Origin: Rubrivirga litoralis
Lineage (GTDB): Bacteria > Bacteroidota > Rhodothermia > Rhodothermales > Rubricoccaceae
Length of the DNA stretch: 64,000 nt
Assembly (NCBI RefSeq): GCF_031846415.1
Contig: NZ_JAVRHT010000006.1
Coordinates: 52,109-116,108 of the forward strand
Direction: 5' to 3'
Shown in pieces: positions 8,828 to 24,097 of this stretch; position 1 is the stretch's first letter; each line of letters starts with the position of its first letter. Position numbers and translations under genes: made by a program. The notes under the pieces were generated by a model. That model did not search any database, was not told the DNA's origin, and saw only the letters and a program-made list of their open reading frames with translations.

Positions 8828-10213
8828 TCACAAACCGACGATCTCGACGCGCCGGTTCTGCTCGCGCCCGGCCGCCGTGTCGTTCGAGGCGATGGGCTGG
8901 TCCTCGCCCATGCCGACGGCTTCGAGCCTCGACGGCGAGACGCCGCGGCCCGTCAGCCACGCCGCGACGGCGTCGGCGCGCTGCTGGCTGAGGCGCCGGT
9001 TCGTGTCCGCCCCGCCCGAGGCGTCCGTGTGGCCCTCGATGCGGACGCGGAGCCCGGGGGCGTCTTCGAGGGCAGCGAGCAGCTGGGTCAGCTCGGCCGT
9101 GGACGAGCCCGTGAGCTGGGCGCTCCCGCTCTCGAACAGGATGCCGCGCGCCGTCACGCGGCCGCCGGTCGAAAGCGCGCCGTAGCCCGTCTCCTGGCCG
9201 CCGGAGCCCACGCGCAGGTTGTCGATGTACACCGTCTCTTCGGCGTAGGAGCCCGAGTATCTCTGGACGAAAAAGATGAGCTCCGAGCCCGGCGCTAGCT
9301 GGGCGTTTGGGATGTTGACCACCCGCGTCTCGTCGAGGTAGACCTTGAGGTAGGTCCCGTCCATCGTCGCGCGGACGGGGACGTAGCGCTCGGCTAGGGG
9401 CGCGTACCCTCCGAACGCGCCCGTACCACTGGAGCTGCCATCGGGAGCGATGAACCCGGTCTGATGCGGGACGCGGCCCGTGCCGCTGGCGATCCGGAAG
9501 GCGGTCATGTCCATCCAGGCCACGGCCTGCTCGCACGAGCGCATCCCGTCGAGCCGGCTGTACTCGTCGATCTTCGTCGTCGTGATGCAGAGCGCGGCGT
9601 TGGGCTCCATGTAGACGTCGAACTCGATCGTGAACAGGTCCGGCCGCTCGCCCATCGGGACGCCGAACATGGACTCGCGCAGCACGCGGAGCACCTTGTT
9701 GCCGCGGTCCTCGACGACGTCCATCTCGCCTTTGATGAACCGGATGGAGCCGGGGACGTTGCCGGTCCGCGTGCCCTCGAAGTCGTCCTCGAAGAGCGTG
9801 CGGGCGCCGGGCTCGAAGTCGAAGCCCGTGTTCGTGACGCCGGGGCGCGGCGGGCCGGCCGAGCCGGGCGCGCGGACGATCGCGCCCTCGACGTCGTCGG
9901 CGTCCACCGGGTTGCCGTTGCGGTCGACGGGCGTCCCGTCGCGGTCAACCAGGACCACGTTCTCGCCGCGGCCCGTCGCTTGGCGAACGCACGCGTCGTC
10001 GTCGAACGCGCAGCGGACGGCGTCCTCGCCGGCCGCGAACGCTCCGTCGATGGCGCCGTTGACGGCCCGGTTGGTCCGGTTGTCGATCTGACGGTTGAGG
10101 GCGCGCTCGGCGGCCTGGCCCGCGCGGTCCATGATGCGGTCGCCCGCGGCGCAGCCGGCCAGGGAGAGGCCGAGGACGGCGACGAGGAGGAGCGGGGCGG
10201 GGCGGTGGCGCAT
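8828..10213 (-). CDS. OmpA-family outer-membrane lipoprotein
   Basis: From the ATG at 10213 the 461-residue product has a signal peptide with lipobox (LSLAGC). It continues with an Asp-rich linker, a middle domain of about 190 residues resembling a beta-sandwich or concanavalin-like fold (FEPGARTLFEDDFEG to VYIDNLRVG), and a C-terminal OmpA domain (about residues 350-461). The OmpA domain has the peptidoglycan-binding signature (EGHTDASGG, NRRLSQQRADAV, ENRRVEI-like end). It probably tethers the outer membrane to the wall. An upstream in-frame start at 10282 would only add translated intergenic sequence. The same middle-plus-OmpA architecture occurs in other Bacteroidota; the ligand of the middle domain is unknown. 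Confidence 0.88.
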   Translation of the reverse strand: MRHRPAPLLLVAVLGLSLAGCAAGDRIMDRAGQAAERALNRQIDNRTNRAVNGAIDGAFAAGEDAVRCAFDDDACVRQATGRGENVVLVDRDGTPVDRNGNPVDADDVEGAIVRAPGSAGPPRPGVTNTGFDFEPGARTLFEDDFEGTRTGNVPGSIRFIKGEMDVVEDRGNKVLRVLRESMFGVPMGERPDLFTIEFDVYMEPNAALCITTTKIDEYSRLDGMRSCEQAVAWMDMTAFRIASGTGRVPHQTGFIAPDGSSSGTGAFGGYAPLAERYVPVRATMDGTYLKVYLDETRVVNIPNAQLAPGSELIFFVQRYSGSYAEETVYIDNLRVGSGGQETGYGALSTGGRVTARGILFESGSAQLTGSSTAELTQLLAALEDAPGLRVRIEGHTDASGGADTNRRLSQQRADAVAAWLTGRGVSPSRLEAVGMGEDQPIASNDTAAGREQNRRVEIVGL

Positions 10214-10395
10214 GGGCGGGGTGGTCGTGGGGGTCCACCCTCTACCACGGAGTTTGCGGCCCCGGCCGGTCACGCGAGCCAAGAACCGCCCCGCCCGTGC
10301 GGGGCCGCCAGGGCGGGGCGGCGGACCACCCCGCCCGCGCTACGCCTCGCCGGCCGGTGCCCTCGGGCGGGGCGGTTCTGAACGCCGCCCCGCCC

Positions 10396-10659
10396 TCAGC
10401 GAGCCCTTCCGGCGGAGGCGCCGACTTCCTCGCCTCTCGCGAAGACCGTCCCGGGATCGAAGTCGTGCCCCTCCGGCCACGTTACCGTCCCCGCCTCGAC
10501 GCGGACCTGGGCAAAGTAGCCGGGGTCCGCGAGGCGCTGGAAAAAGTCGCTCCGCTGGAACGGCCGGGTGTCGAACAGTCGCTCCTCGCCGGACGCGAAC
10601 CGGACGTGCAGAACCCCCTCATGGGCGGGGCGGGCCGAGACGATGGTGCGGAGGGCCAT
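10396..10659 (-). CDS. DUF2442 domain protein
   Basis: The 87-residue product fits DUF2442: an N-terminal strand with a V-x-F-x-S/D-G-E motif (RFASGEERLFD), a central YFAQVRVEAGTVTWPEGHDFDP segment and a short tail. The Trp-Pro-x-Gly-x-Asp-x-x-Pro signature is the family hallmark. Its ATG shares one base with the stop of the upstream DUF4160 frame (TGATG), so translation is coupled. DUF2442 and DUF4160 genes are often adjacent and have been suspected of forming a toxin-antitoxin-like pair; this is my recollection of their distribution and not shown by the sequence. No enzymatic motif is visible. Confidence 0.85.
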   Translation of the reverse strand: MALRTIVSARPAHEGVLHVRFASGEERLFDTRPFQRSDFFQRLADPGYFAQVRVEAGTVTWPEGHDFDPGTVFARGEEVGASAGRAR

Positions 10660-10964
10660 CAGCGGAGGGGGTCGATCTTGAACACGGGCTCGCCGGCCGC
10701 CGCCAATGCCCAGTTGGCTTCGAGCTCTTCAGCGTGGATCTCCATCCAGGCCTGGGCCAGCTTCAGCTTACCGCGGGGGAGGGTTCCGTCGAGAACCTCG
10801 CCGTCCGGGATGCGCAGGGCGGCCTCCTCCCCCTGGTACTTGACGTGGACGTGGGGCTCGTGGTGCTGACCCTCGTCGTAGAAGTACAGGTAAACGACGA
10901 GGCCGTAGTAGCAAGGAGACCGCAGGCATCGGTCCGAGGCGCGGGCGGGGCAACGTACACCCAC
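10659..10964 (-). CDS. DUF4160 domain protein with apparent N-terminal frameshift
   Basis: The frame encodes a DUF4160 domain: YYGLVVYLYFYDEGQHHEPH, then an IPDGEVLDGTLP segment and a LAQAWMEIHAEELEANW helix. Family members normally start Met-Pro-x-(Val/Ile)-Ser-x-(Phe/Tyr)-(Phe/Tyr)-Gly. An ATG at 10929 gives exactly Met-Pro-Ala-Val-Ser but in the next frame, and removing one base at about 10912 would join it to the conserved body. As it stands the open frame can only be entered from an upstream codon (10964), giving an N-terminus unlike the family. Either a one-base insertion has damaged the gene, or translation shifts frame, or the sequence has an error. It ends in a one-base overlap with the DUF2442 start and begins just after clpB. 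Confidence 0.7.
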   Translation of the reverse strand: MGVRCPARASDRCLRSPCYYGLVVYLYFYDEGQHHEPHVHVKYQGEEAALRIPDGEVLDGTLPRGKLKLAQAWMEIHAEELEANWALAAAGEPVFKIDPLR

Positions 10965-10974
10965 CCCGCCCGCG

Positions 10975-13644
10975 CTACGCCTCGCCCGCCGGCGCCATCG
11001 GCACGTCCGCGCCGTCGCCCTCGGGCGGGGCGGGGCGGCCGCGCGAGGTTTCGAGCGCCACCCCGCCCCCAGGCGCGGCGACGACCGTGACCGTGTCGCC
11101 GTCGGAGACGAGGCCGGCCAGGATCTGCTCGGCCAGCTTGTTGGCCACCTGGCGCTGGAGCACGCGCTTGAGCGGGCGTGCGCCGAACGCGGCGTCGAAC
11201 CCCTCGGCCGCGACGGCGTCGGCGGCCGCGTCGGTCAGCACGAGGCGGAGGCCGTGCGACTTCTCGGCCATCCGCCGCGTCCGGTCGAACTGGATGGCGA
11301 CGATCTGGCGGATCTGGTCGCGGCCCAGCGGGCGGAACACGACGGTCTCGTCGATCCGGTTGAGGAACTCGGGCCGGAGCCGCGTGCGCAGGAGCGCCAG
11401 GAGCTCGTCGCGGAGCCGGTCGAGCTCGTCTTCCGTCACGTCCTGGCCCTGCCCGAGCTGCTGCGTGATGAGCTCCGACCCCAGGTTCGAGGTCATGATG
11501 ATGAGCGTGTTCGAAAAGTCGACCACGCGGCCCTTCGAGTCCGTCAGGCGGCCGTCGTCGAGCACTTGCAGGAGCACGTTGTAGACCTCGGGGTGCGCCT
11601 TCTCGAACTCGTCCAGGAGCACGACCGAGTACGGCCGGCGGCGGACGGCCTCGGTCAGCTGCCCGCCCTCGTCGTAGCCCACGTAGCCGGGAGGCGCGCC
11701 GACGAGGCGCGAGACCGTGTGGCGCTCCTGGTACTCCGACATGTCGATGCGCACGAGCGCGTTCTCGTCGTCGAACAGCTGCTCGGCGAGCGCCTTCGCC
11801 AGCTCGGTTTTGCCCACGCCCGTCGTTCCGAGGAAGATGAACGAGCCCAGCGGGCGGCTCGCCTCCTGGAGCCCCGCCCGGCTCCGGCGGACCGCGTTCG
11901 CGACGGCCTCGACGGCCTCGGGCTGCCCGACAACGCGCTTTTCGAGCTCGCGCTCCAGGTGCAGGAGCTTCTCGCGCTCGGTCGCCAGCATCCGCGAGAC
12001 CGGGATGCCCGTCGAGCGCGAGACGACGTCGGCGATGTCCTCGGCGTCGACCTCCTCCTTGAGCATCGCCCCGCCCTCCTGGACCTCGGCGAGCCGCGCC
12101 GTCGTGGCGTCGATGGTCTCCTGGAGCTCGGGGATCTGGCCGTAGCGGATCTCGGCCACGCGGCCGAACTCGCCCTGGCGCTCCAGGTCGGCCGCCTCGG
12201 TCTTGAGCCGGTCGATCTCGGCCTTCGACTCCTTGATCGTCATGACCAGGTCGCGCTCCTGCTCCCAGCGCGCGCGGAGCCGGTCGCGCTCCTCCTCCAG
12301 GTCGGCCAGGCGCGCCGAGATCTCCTCCACCCCGCCCTCGTCGCCCTCGCGCTTGACGGCCTCGCGGGCGATCTCCTGCGTGCGGACCTCGCGCTCGACG
12401 CGGTCGAGCTCCTCGGGCGTCGAGTCGATCTCGAGCCGGAGCCGCGACGCCGCCTCGTCGACGAGGTCGATGGCCTTGTCGGGCAGAAAGCGGTTGGTGA
12501 CGTAGCGGTCCGAGAGCTCGGCCGCCGCCACGATCGCCCCGTCCGTGATGCGGACGCCGTGGTGGAGCTCGTAGCGGTCCTTGATCCCGCGCAGGATCGC
12601 GACGGTGTCCTCGACCGACGGCTCGGCCACGAGCACCATCTGGAAGCGCCGTTCGAGCGCCTTGTCCTTTTCGAAGTACTTCTGGTACTCGTCCAGCGTC
12701 GTCGCCCCGATCGCGCGGAGCTCGCCGCGCGCGAGCGCCGGCTTGAGGATGTTGGCCGCGTCCATGGCGCCCTCCCCGCCCCCGGCGCCCACGAGCGTGT
12801 GGATCTCGTCGATGAACAGGACGACCTCGCCGTCCGAGTCGGCCACCTCCTTTACGACCGCCTTGAGGCGGTCCTCGAACTCGCCGCGGTACTTGGCGCC
12901 GGCGATGAGCGCGCCCATGTCGAGCGCGAGGATGCGCTTCGAGCGGAGCCCCTCGGGCACGTCGCCCTCGACGATGCGGATGGCGAGCCCCTCGGCGATC
13001 GCCGTCTTGCCCACGCCGGGCTCGCCGACGAGGACTGGGTTGTTTTTGGTGCGGCGGCTCAGGATCTGGAGCACGCGGCGGATCTCCTCGTCGCGGCCGA
13101 TGACCGGGTCGATGCGCCCCTTGCGGGCGGCCTCGTTGAGGTCGCGGGCGTAGCGGTTGAGCGCGTCGTACTTGGACTCGGCGTAGGGGTCCTGCACGCG
13201 CTGCCCGCCGCGCACCTGCTGGAGCACGCCGAGCACGGCGTCCTTGGTCACGCCCTGGCTCTGGAGCGCGTTGGCCACCCCGCCCTCGCCCTCGGCGAGG
13301 GCCATGAGCAGGTGCTCCGACGCGACGTACTCGTCGCCCAGCGCCTCGGCCTCCTGGAGCGCGGCGTCGAACGCGCGGTTGAGCGCGTCGCCGACGTACT
13401 GGCCGGACACCGACGCGCCGGTCACGGTCGGGAGCTTCTCGATGGCCCGGTCGGCGAGGGCCGAGAGCGTCTCGGCGTTGGCCCCGAGCCGCGAGAGGAG
13501 CGTGGGCACGAGGCCGCCCTCGTCCTGGAGGAACGCCTTGAGCAGGTGGGGCGGCTCGAGCCCCTGGTTGTTCTCGGCCTGCGCGATCTCGAGCGCGGCC
13601 TGGACGGCCTCTTGGGCCTTGACGGTAAACTTCTGGAGGTTCAT
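10975..13644 (-). CDS. clpB: ATP-dependent disaggregase ClpB
   Basis: This 889-residue protein is a full-length ClpB, the hexameric AAA+ disaggregase that works with DnaK. In order it shows the double Clp_N repeat (residues 1-145), NBD1 with Walker A GEPGVGKT at 207-214 and a VLFIDEIHT Walker B, and a coiled-coil middle domain (about 410-535). NBD2 follows with Walker A GTTGVGKTE near 604-612 and VVLLDEFEKAH, then the C-terminal domain. The last 35 residues are a Pro/Gly/Ala-rich tail partly made of GC boxes and not conserved in the family. The MNLQKFT start is the usual one. No CIRCE operator or sigma-32-like promoter could be recognised in the divergent region. Confidence 0.97.
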   Translation of the reverse strand: MNLQKFTVKAQEAVQAALEIAQAENNQGLEPPHLLKAFLQDEGGLVPTLLSRLGANAETLSALADRAIEKLPTVTGASVSGQYVGDALNRAFDAALQEAEALGDEYVASEHLLMALAEGEGGVANALQSQGVTKDAVLGVLQQVRGGQRVQDPYAESKYDALNRYARDLNEAARKGRIDPVIGRDEEIRRVLQILSRRTKNNPVLVGEPGVGKTAIAEGLAIRIVEGDVPEGLRSKRILALDMGALIAGAKYRGEFEDRLKAVVKEVADSDGEVVLFIDEIHTLVGAGGGEGAMDAANILKPALARGELRAIGATTLDEYQKYFEKDKALERRFQMVLVAEPSVEDTVAILRGIKDRYELHHGVRITDGAIVAAAELSDRYVTNRFLPDKAIDLVDEAASRLRLEIDSTPEELDRVEREVRTQEIAREAVKREGDEGGVEEISARLADLEEERDRLRARWEQERDLVMTIKESKAEIDRLKTEAADLERQGEFGRVAEIRYGQIPELQETIDATTARLAEVQEGGAMLKEEVDAEDIADVVSRSTGIPVSRMLATEREKLLHLERELEKRVVGQPEAVEAVANAVRRSRAGLQEASRPLGSFIFLGTTGVGKTELAKALAEQLFDDENALVRIDMSEYQERHTVSRLVGAPPGYVGYDEGGQLTEAVRRRPYSVVLLDEFEKAHPEVYNVLLQVLDDGRLTDSKGRVVDFSNTLIIMTSNLGSELITQQLGQGQDVTEDELDRLRDELLALLRTRLRPEFLNRIDETVVFRPLGRDQIRQIVAIQFDRTRRMAEKSHGLRLVLTDAAADAVAAEGFDAAFGARPLKRVLQRQVANKLAEQILAGLVSDGDTVTVVAAPGGGVALETSRGRPAPPEGDGADVPMAPAGEA

Positions 13645-13910
13645 GGGCGGGGTGGTCGGTTCGGCGGTCAGAGTGGCGGACGCCGGCGGATCAGAGTCGT
13701 TTCCCCTCCATCGGCGAAGGCCGTGCCAGGGGCGGGGCGGCTGCCACCATGGCAGCCGTTATTGGGAAAGAGTCGGCGGCCCCGTCTGCCGCCCCGCCCG
13801 CGGGAGCGGGGCGGACCCGGGCGGGGCGGAATGTCAGGTGGAAAGAGCGCGGCGATTTAGGAGCGGGGCGGCCTGCCGATACCCGCTCCTCGCGTAGCGC
13901 CGTCACGCCC

Positions 13911-16595
<2,685 letters not shown>

Positions 16596-16754
16596 CGCCG
16601 GCAGGACCACCCCGCCCTCACACCCCGCTCAGCCGCCCCGCCCGGTTGCCCTGCCGCGCGAGGGCGGGGCGGTCTGCCCCGCTGCGCGTGGGCGGGGCGG
16701 TTTCTATAGTCCCGCCCCGCCCGGCCGATACCCGACGGGCGCCCCTCCGCCGCC

Positions 16755-20672
<3,918 letters not shown>

Positions 20673-20887
20673 GGCGGGGCGGCGCGCGCAGGACGACCGT
20701 GCGCCTGGACCGGCGCGCGCGCGGACGCTGCGGACCGCCCGCCCCGCCCAGGAAGCGGGCGGGGTGGGACGCGGTCCCCGCCCCGACCGCCGCGGGATGG
20801 CGCTTGGCTTTCGCGCCTCGGATCCCGCCCCGCCCTTTACCCGGGGGCGAGGCGGGCCGATAGGAAGGGGACACCGACCCCGGCTCC

Positions 20888-21157
20888 ATGTCCCTCTCTT
20901 CGCCCTCCGGCGACTTTGCTCAGTTCGGGTTCCCGGACCCGACGCCCGAGTTCGTCCTCATCACGACGGCCGGCGACGGCGACGGCCGCGCGCTCATCGA
21001 CGGCGTGGTCGTGATCCCCGGCCTCCCCGTCTGCCGCGTCCGCATGCGGACCGACGAGGGGCGCGTCCACCGCGACGGCCCGGGCCGGCGGGCGCTCGTC
21101 GGCTACGTCCGCGCGGCGCTCCACGAGGACGTTGTGGCGGAGCTGCCGTGGAACTGA
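20888..21157 (+). CDS. Hypothetical protein (89 aa)
   Basis: The ATG at 20888 opens an 89-residue frame without signal peptide or membrane segment. The product reads as a small beta-rich protein (EFVLITTAGDGDGRALIDG, then VVVIPGLPVCRVRMRTDEG) ending in Pro-Trp-Asn. I do not recognise the family. It stands alone downstream of the second histidine kinase and converges with the mscS-type gene. The lack of GC boxes inside it and the regular amino-acid composition favour a real gene. Confidence 0.6.
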   Translation: MSLSSPSGDFAQFGFPDPTPEFVLITTAGDGDGRALIDGVVVIPGLPVCRVRMRTDEGRVHRDGPGRRALVGYVRAALHEDVVAELPWN

Positions 21158-21251
21158 GCGGAGCGAAGTCGGCCTCCAGCTAGAGGCGGCGCTCGCGGGC
21201 GGGGCGGGGCGGGATCGGCCTCCCCGCGAGCACTGGAGCGGGCGGGGTGAG

Positions 21252-22295
21252 TCAGCGCCCGCCGTCGTCGTACGGGTCGCCGTACGCATCGTCGTAGCGT
21301 CCGTCGTCGTCGTCCTGCGGGCCGTCCGCCGCCCCGCCCCCGGAGCCCTTGAGGGCGGACCGGAGGTCGACGCCGCCGTTGGGGTCGAAGTCGAGCGTGC
21401 GGATGGGGAACGGGATCGTCACGCCGTTCGCGTCGAACGCCGCCTTGATGGCCTTGATGGCCCGGGACTGCGCGTCCAGGAAGTCGGTCTGCTTTCCGAA
21501 CGAGACCCAGAACCGGAGCGTGAAGTTAATCGACGAGTCGCCGAACTCGCTGTAGTAGAGCTGGACCGGCTTGTCGCGGGCGATCCCGTCGAGCCCCTCG
21601 ATGGCCCGGACCGCCACCCGCTCCGCGTGCTCGAGGTCGTCGCCGTAGCCCACGCCGCACGCCACGTCCACGCGCCGGTCGAGCCGGGCCGAGTAGTTCA
21701 CGATGGGGTCCCCGAACACCTTCGCGTTGGGGACGATCACCTTCTGGCCCGCGAACGTGTCGATCACCGTCGACCGCAGCGAGATCTCCTTGACGGTGCC
21801 CATGAACCCGTTGGACTCGATGATCTGGCCGACCACGAACGGGTTGCGCACGGCCATGAGGACGCCGGCGATAAAGTTGGCCGCGATGTCCTGGAACGCG
21901 AACCCCAACGCCAGCCCGACGATCCCGGCCCCGGCCAGGAGGGTCGTCACGACGCCGCTGAGGCCGATGACCCGGAGCGCCAGGAACAGCCCGACGGCGA
22001 GCACGGCCACGTAGGCCAGCGTGCTCAGCAGCTCGACGACGTTCCGGGCCTGCGGCGCGTGGTCCGTCACCCGGAGCAGCAGGGCCGACACGACGCGCCG
22101 AGCGAGCCGGGCCAGGAACGCGGCCGCGACGACGATGAGGACGGCGACGAACAGGTTCGGCAGGAGCACGACGAGCCCCTCGTACCACTCGCCCAGCTTG
22201 ATCCACAGCCCCGACGCCGCGTCGCTCACGTCGAGGGGCTGGAGGACGAGCGAGTCGACGGCGGCCGAGTCGGGGGCGGGCGGGGCGGTCTGCAT
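21252..22295 (-). CDS. MscS-family mechanosensitive channel
   Basis: The 347-residue product is a small-conductance mechanosensitive channel. Three hydrophobic segments lie in the first 140 residues, the last being the pore helix with its Ala/Gly pattern (GAGIVGLALGFAFQDIAANF). The MscS beta domain follows (NPFVVGQIIE, then STVIDTFAGQKVIVPN) and an alpha/beta C-terminal domain ends near residue 310. The last 35 residues are an Asp/Gly/Tyr-rich tail not found in the E. coli protein. It should open under hypo-osmotic stress. A TAGCTTCC box lies 20 bp upstream and overlaps the stop codon of the upstream DsbA-type gene, so mscS may have its own promoter. Confidence 0.93.
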   Translation of the reverse strand: MQTAPPAPDSAAVDSLVLQPLDVSDAASGLWIKLGEWYEGLVVLLPNLFVAVLIVVAAAFLARLARRVVSALLLRVTDHAPQARNVVELLSTLAYVAVLAVGLFLALRVIGLSGVVTTLLAGAGIVGLALGFAFQDIAANFIAGVLMAVRNPFVVGQIIESNGFMGTVKEISLRSTVIDTFAGQKVIVPNAKVFGDPIVNYSARLDRRVDVACGVGYGDDLEHAERVAVRAIEGLDGIARDKPVQLYYSEFGDSSINFTLRFWVSFGKQTDFLDAQSRAIKAIKAAFDANGVTIPFPIRTLDFDPNGGVDLRSALKGSGGGAADGPQDDDDGRYDDAYGDPYDDGGR

Positions 22296-22314
22296 GGGGC
22301 GGTCGGGGGGGGGC

Positions 22315-22322
22315 GGAAGCTA
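22315..22322 (-). promoter_or_regulatory. TAnnTT-type -7 box before mscS-type gene
   Basis: On the minus strand TAGCTTCC lies 20 bp upstream of the ATG at 22295. Its TAG is also the stop codon of the upstream gene. Confidence 0.35.
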
Positions 22323-22973
22323 CGGAGCGCCCGCGGCGTCCTCCATCCCCGCCTCGGCGGCCCGGTCGAGAGCCTGCACGAACGCCTCGACCGGCTGCGC
22401 GCCCGAGAGCGCGAACTGTCCGTCGAACAGGTAGAGCGGGACGCCCGAGATCCCGGACTGCGCGGCAATCTCCTGGCTCCGCCGGACGTCAGCCTCGAAG
22501 CGGTCGTCGCCGAGCAGCGCGCGGGCGTCGGCGGCGGGGAGCCCAGCGTGCTCGGCGATGGCTACGAAGTCCTCGGCGTCGTTCAGGTCGCGGCCGTCGG
22601 AGAAGTAGCCCTCGAACAGGGCGTCGGCCGTCTCGAAGGCGCGGTCGTAAGTGGCGCCGAGGAGCACGAGGCGGTGGGCGTCGGTGGTGTTGGGCGCCCC
22701 GGCCAGCCGGTCGAACCGGAACGCGAGCCCGGCCTCCCGCCCCGCCCGCGTGACGTGGTCGAAGGCGGCGCTCATGGCGTCGGCGCCGCCGAACTTCTGC
22801 TCGAAAAACGGCTCACGCGGGGCGCCCTCGCGGGGGAGCCCGGGCTGGAGCTGGAACGGCCGCCACCGCCGCTCGACGCCCAGGTGCGGCCGGGCGTCGA
22901 GGGCGGCCGCGAGGCGCGCCTCCCCGATGTAGCACCACGGGCAGGCGATGTCAGCGAACACGTCGAGGGTCAT
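22320..22973 (-). CDS. FrnE-type DsbA-family thiol oxidoreductase
   Basis: The 217-residue product is a thioredoxin-fold protein of the FrnE branch: CPWC at residues 11-14 directly after the first strand (MTLDVFADIACPWCYIG), a long helical insertion and the cis-Pro segment SGISGVPLYLFDG. There is no signal peptide, so it should act in the cytoplasm in disulfide or polyketide-type isomerase chemistry. The ATG is fixed by the short family N-terminus. Immediately upstream is a 7-bp tandem repeat array (ATCCCCC on this strand) that occupies the place of the ribosome-binding site and promoter, an arrangement that could make expression depend on copy number. Confidence 0.9.
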   Translation of the reverse strand: MTLDVFADIACPWCYIGEARLAAALDARPHLGVERRWRPFQLQPGLPREGAPREPFFEQKFGGADAMSAAFDHVTRAGREAGLAFRFDRLAGAPNTTDAHRLVLLGATYDRAFETADALFEGYFSDGRDLNDAEDFVAIAEHAGLPAADARALLGDDRFEADVRRSQEIAAQSGISGVPLYLFDGQFALSGAQPVEAFVQALDRAAEAGMEDAAGAP

Positions 22974-23054
22974 GGGGGATGGGGGATGGGGGATGGGGGA
23001 TGGGGGATGGGGGATGGGGGATGGGGGATGGGGGATGGGGGATGGGGGATGGGG
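22972..23054. repeat. Heptamer tandem array (GGGGGAT), about 12 copies
   Basis: Uninterrupted 7-bp units run from the start codon of the FrnE-type gene (ATG at 22973, minus strand) for about 83 bp upstream. It is the longest and most perfect heptamer array in the window. Frames through it translate to a Pro/Ile/Pro/His/Ser repeat, which I regard as non-genic. Confidence 0.95.
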
Positions 23055-23305
23055 CGGGCGCCGCGAAAAGTTCCGGCCACCCCGCCGTGTGTCGTAGGGA
23101 CGACCGCCGCCCCGCCCGAGGCCGCCCCGCCCGCGTAGCACCATAGGGACACGACGCGTCGTGTCTGGGGCGGGCGGGGCGGTCTTGGACGGCCCCAGCC
23201 CTGTGACCCCAGCCTCGTCCGGCCGCCCCGCCCGTCTGAGCGGCCGCCCGCCGTGGGAGCAGCCAGACCCGCCACCGCACGTCGGCAGCGGGGGCGGGGT
23301 GGTCG
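22974..23305. other. Non-coding 332-bp gap
   Basis: It contains the heptamer array (to 23054), GC boxes, a half REP-like element (GTAGGGACGACC at about 23094), a full palindromic element (23141-23165) and more GC boxes. I see no gene. Confidence 0.65.
23141..23165. repeat. REP-like palindrome
   Basis: A perfect 18-bp palindrome, GACACGACGCGTCGTGTC (23148-23165), is preceded by ATAGG, a variant of the GTAG head seen at the other REP-like elements. Confidence 0.6.
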
Positions 23306-24097
23306 CTACGCCGCCCCGCCCCGCTCGCCGAGGCGGCGCTCGGCGTGCGCCAGCATGGCCGGCGTGTCCACGTCCTGCCAGAACCCGTCGCCCACGTCGA
23401 GCGCCGCCATCCGGCCCCGCTCGGCCAGGCGGCGGACGCCGTCGGAGAGCGCGGCGTCGCCCCGCTCGCGGTCGACGGCGGCGAGCGCGTCCGGGAGGGC
23501 GTCCGTGCACACGAAGACGCCCGTGTCGACGGCGTCGAACGCCTCCAGCTCCTTCCCGATCGCCACGACGCGGCCGTTCGCCGTCTGCACCTTGGTCGCG
23601 TCGTCCATGTCGAAGACCGTCTCCAGCTTGTAGTCCACGAGCAGCGTCGCGCCGTCCGGGGCGGGGCGGTGGTCGCGCACGAGGTCCCACACCTCGTCGC
23701 CCACGACGTGGTCGGCCATCGTGAGCACGAACGGGCCGTCGAGGTGCGGCCGCGCGGCCAGGACCGAGACGCCGTTCGAGTCGGCGTACCGCTCGTTGAC
23801 CACGAACGCCAGCTCCAGCGGCCCGTCGTAGGCCGCCTCGACGCCTGCGCGCACCTCGTCCGGCTCGAACCCCAGGACCACGACGGCTCGGGCGCACCCC
23901 GCCCGTTCGAGGCCGCGGAGCGTCCGCGCGGCGAGCGGGACGCCGGCGACCGGCGTGAGCGGCTTGAGCGCCGTGCCCGCGTCGACGCCGGCGAGGCGCG
24001 AGCCGAACCCGGCGGCGAGGACGAGCCCCGCCCGCCCTGCGGGCTCCCGCCCCGCCCCGCCCGTGCCCGCCGGGGCGGGGTGGCCGGCGGCGCTCAC
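23306..24097 (-). CDS. Sugar/inositol-phosphate nucleotidyltransferase
   Basis: The 263-residue product is an NTP-transferase: GLVLAAGFGSRLAG at the N-terminus, Lys in the ALKPL motif and FVLTMADHVV for the metal-binding Asp. The MADH form is typical of CTP:inositol-1-phosphate cytidylyltransferases, and the start overlaps the end of the inositol-3-phosphate synthase gene by 4 bp. The likely reaction is therefore activation of inositol-1-phosphate to CDP-inositol, for a compatible solute or an inositol lipid. This assignment rests on motif plus neighbour; other nucleotidyl-sugar specificities are possible. The first 20 residues are Gly/Ala/Pro-rich and include GC-box sequence, so the true start could be slightly downstream. 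Confidence 0.8.
   Translation of the reverse strand: MSAAGHPAPAGTGGAGREPAGRAGLVLAAGFGSRLAGVDAGTALKPLTPVAGVPLAARTLRGLERAGCARAVVVLGFEPDEVRAGVEAAYDGPLELAFVVNERYADSNGVSVLAARPHLDGPFVLTMADHVVGDEVWDLVRDHRPAPDGATLLVDYKLETVFDMDDATKVQTANGRVVAIGKELEAFDAVDTGVFVCTDALPDALAAVDRERGDAALSDGVRRLAERGRMAALDVGDGFWQDVDTPAMLAHAERRLGERGGAA

Noticed and set aside
11254..13860. 868-residue plus-strand frame opposite clpB
   Set aside because: Antisense shadow of ClpB; composition is repetitive Leu/Val/Arg/Asp and contains no recognisable motif.
22951..23280. Frames encoding a PIPHPPS repeat protein through the heptamer array
   Set aside because: All three frames of a 7-bp array give the same heptapeptide pattern; no start, signal or domain supports a gene.
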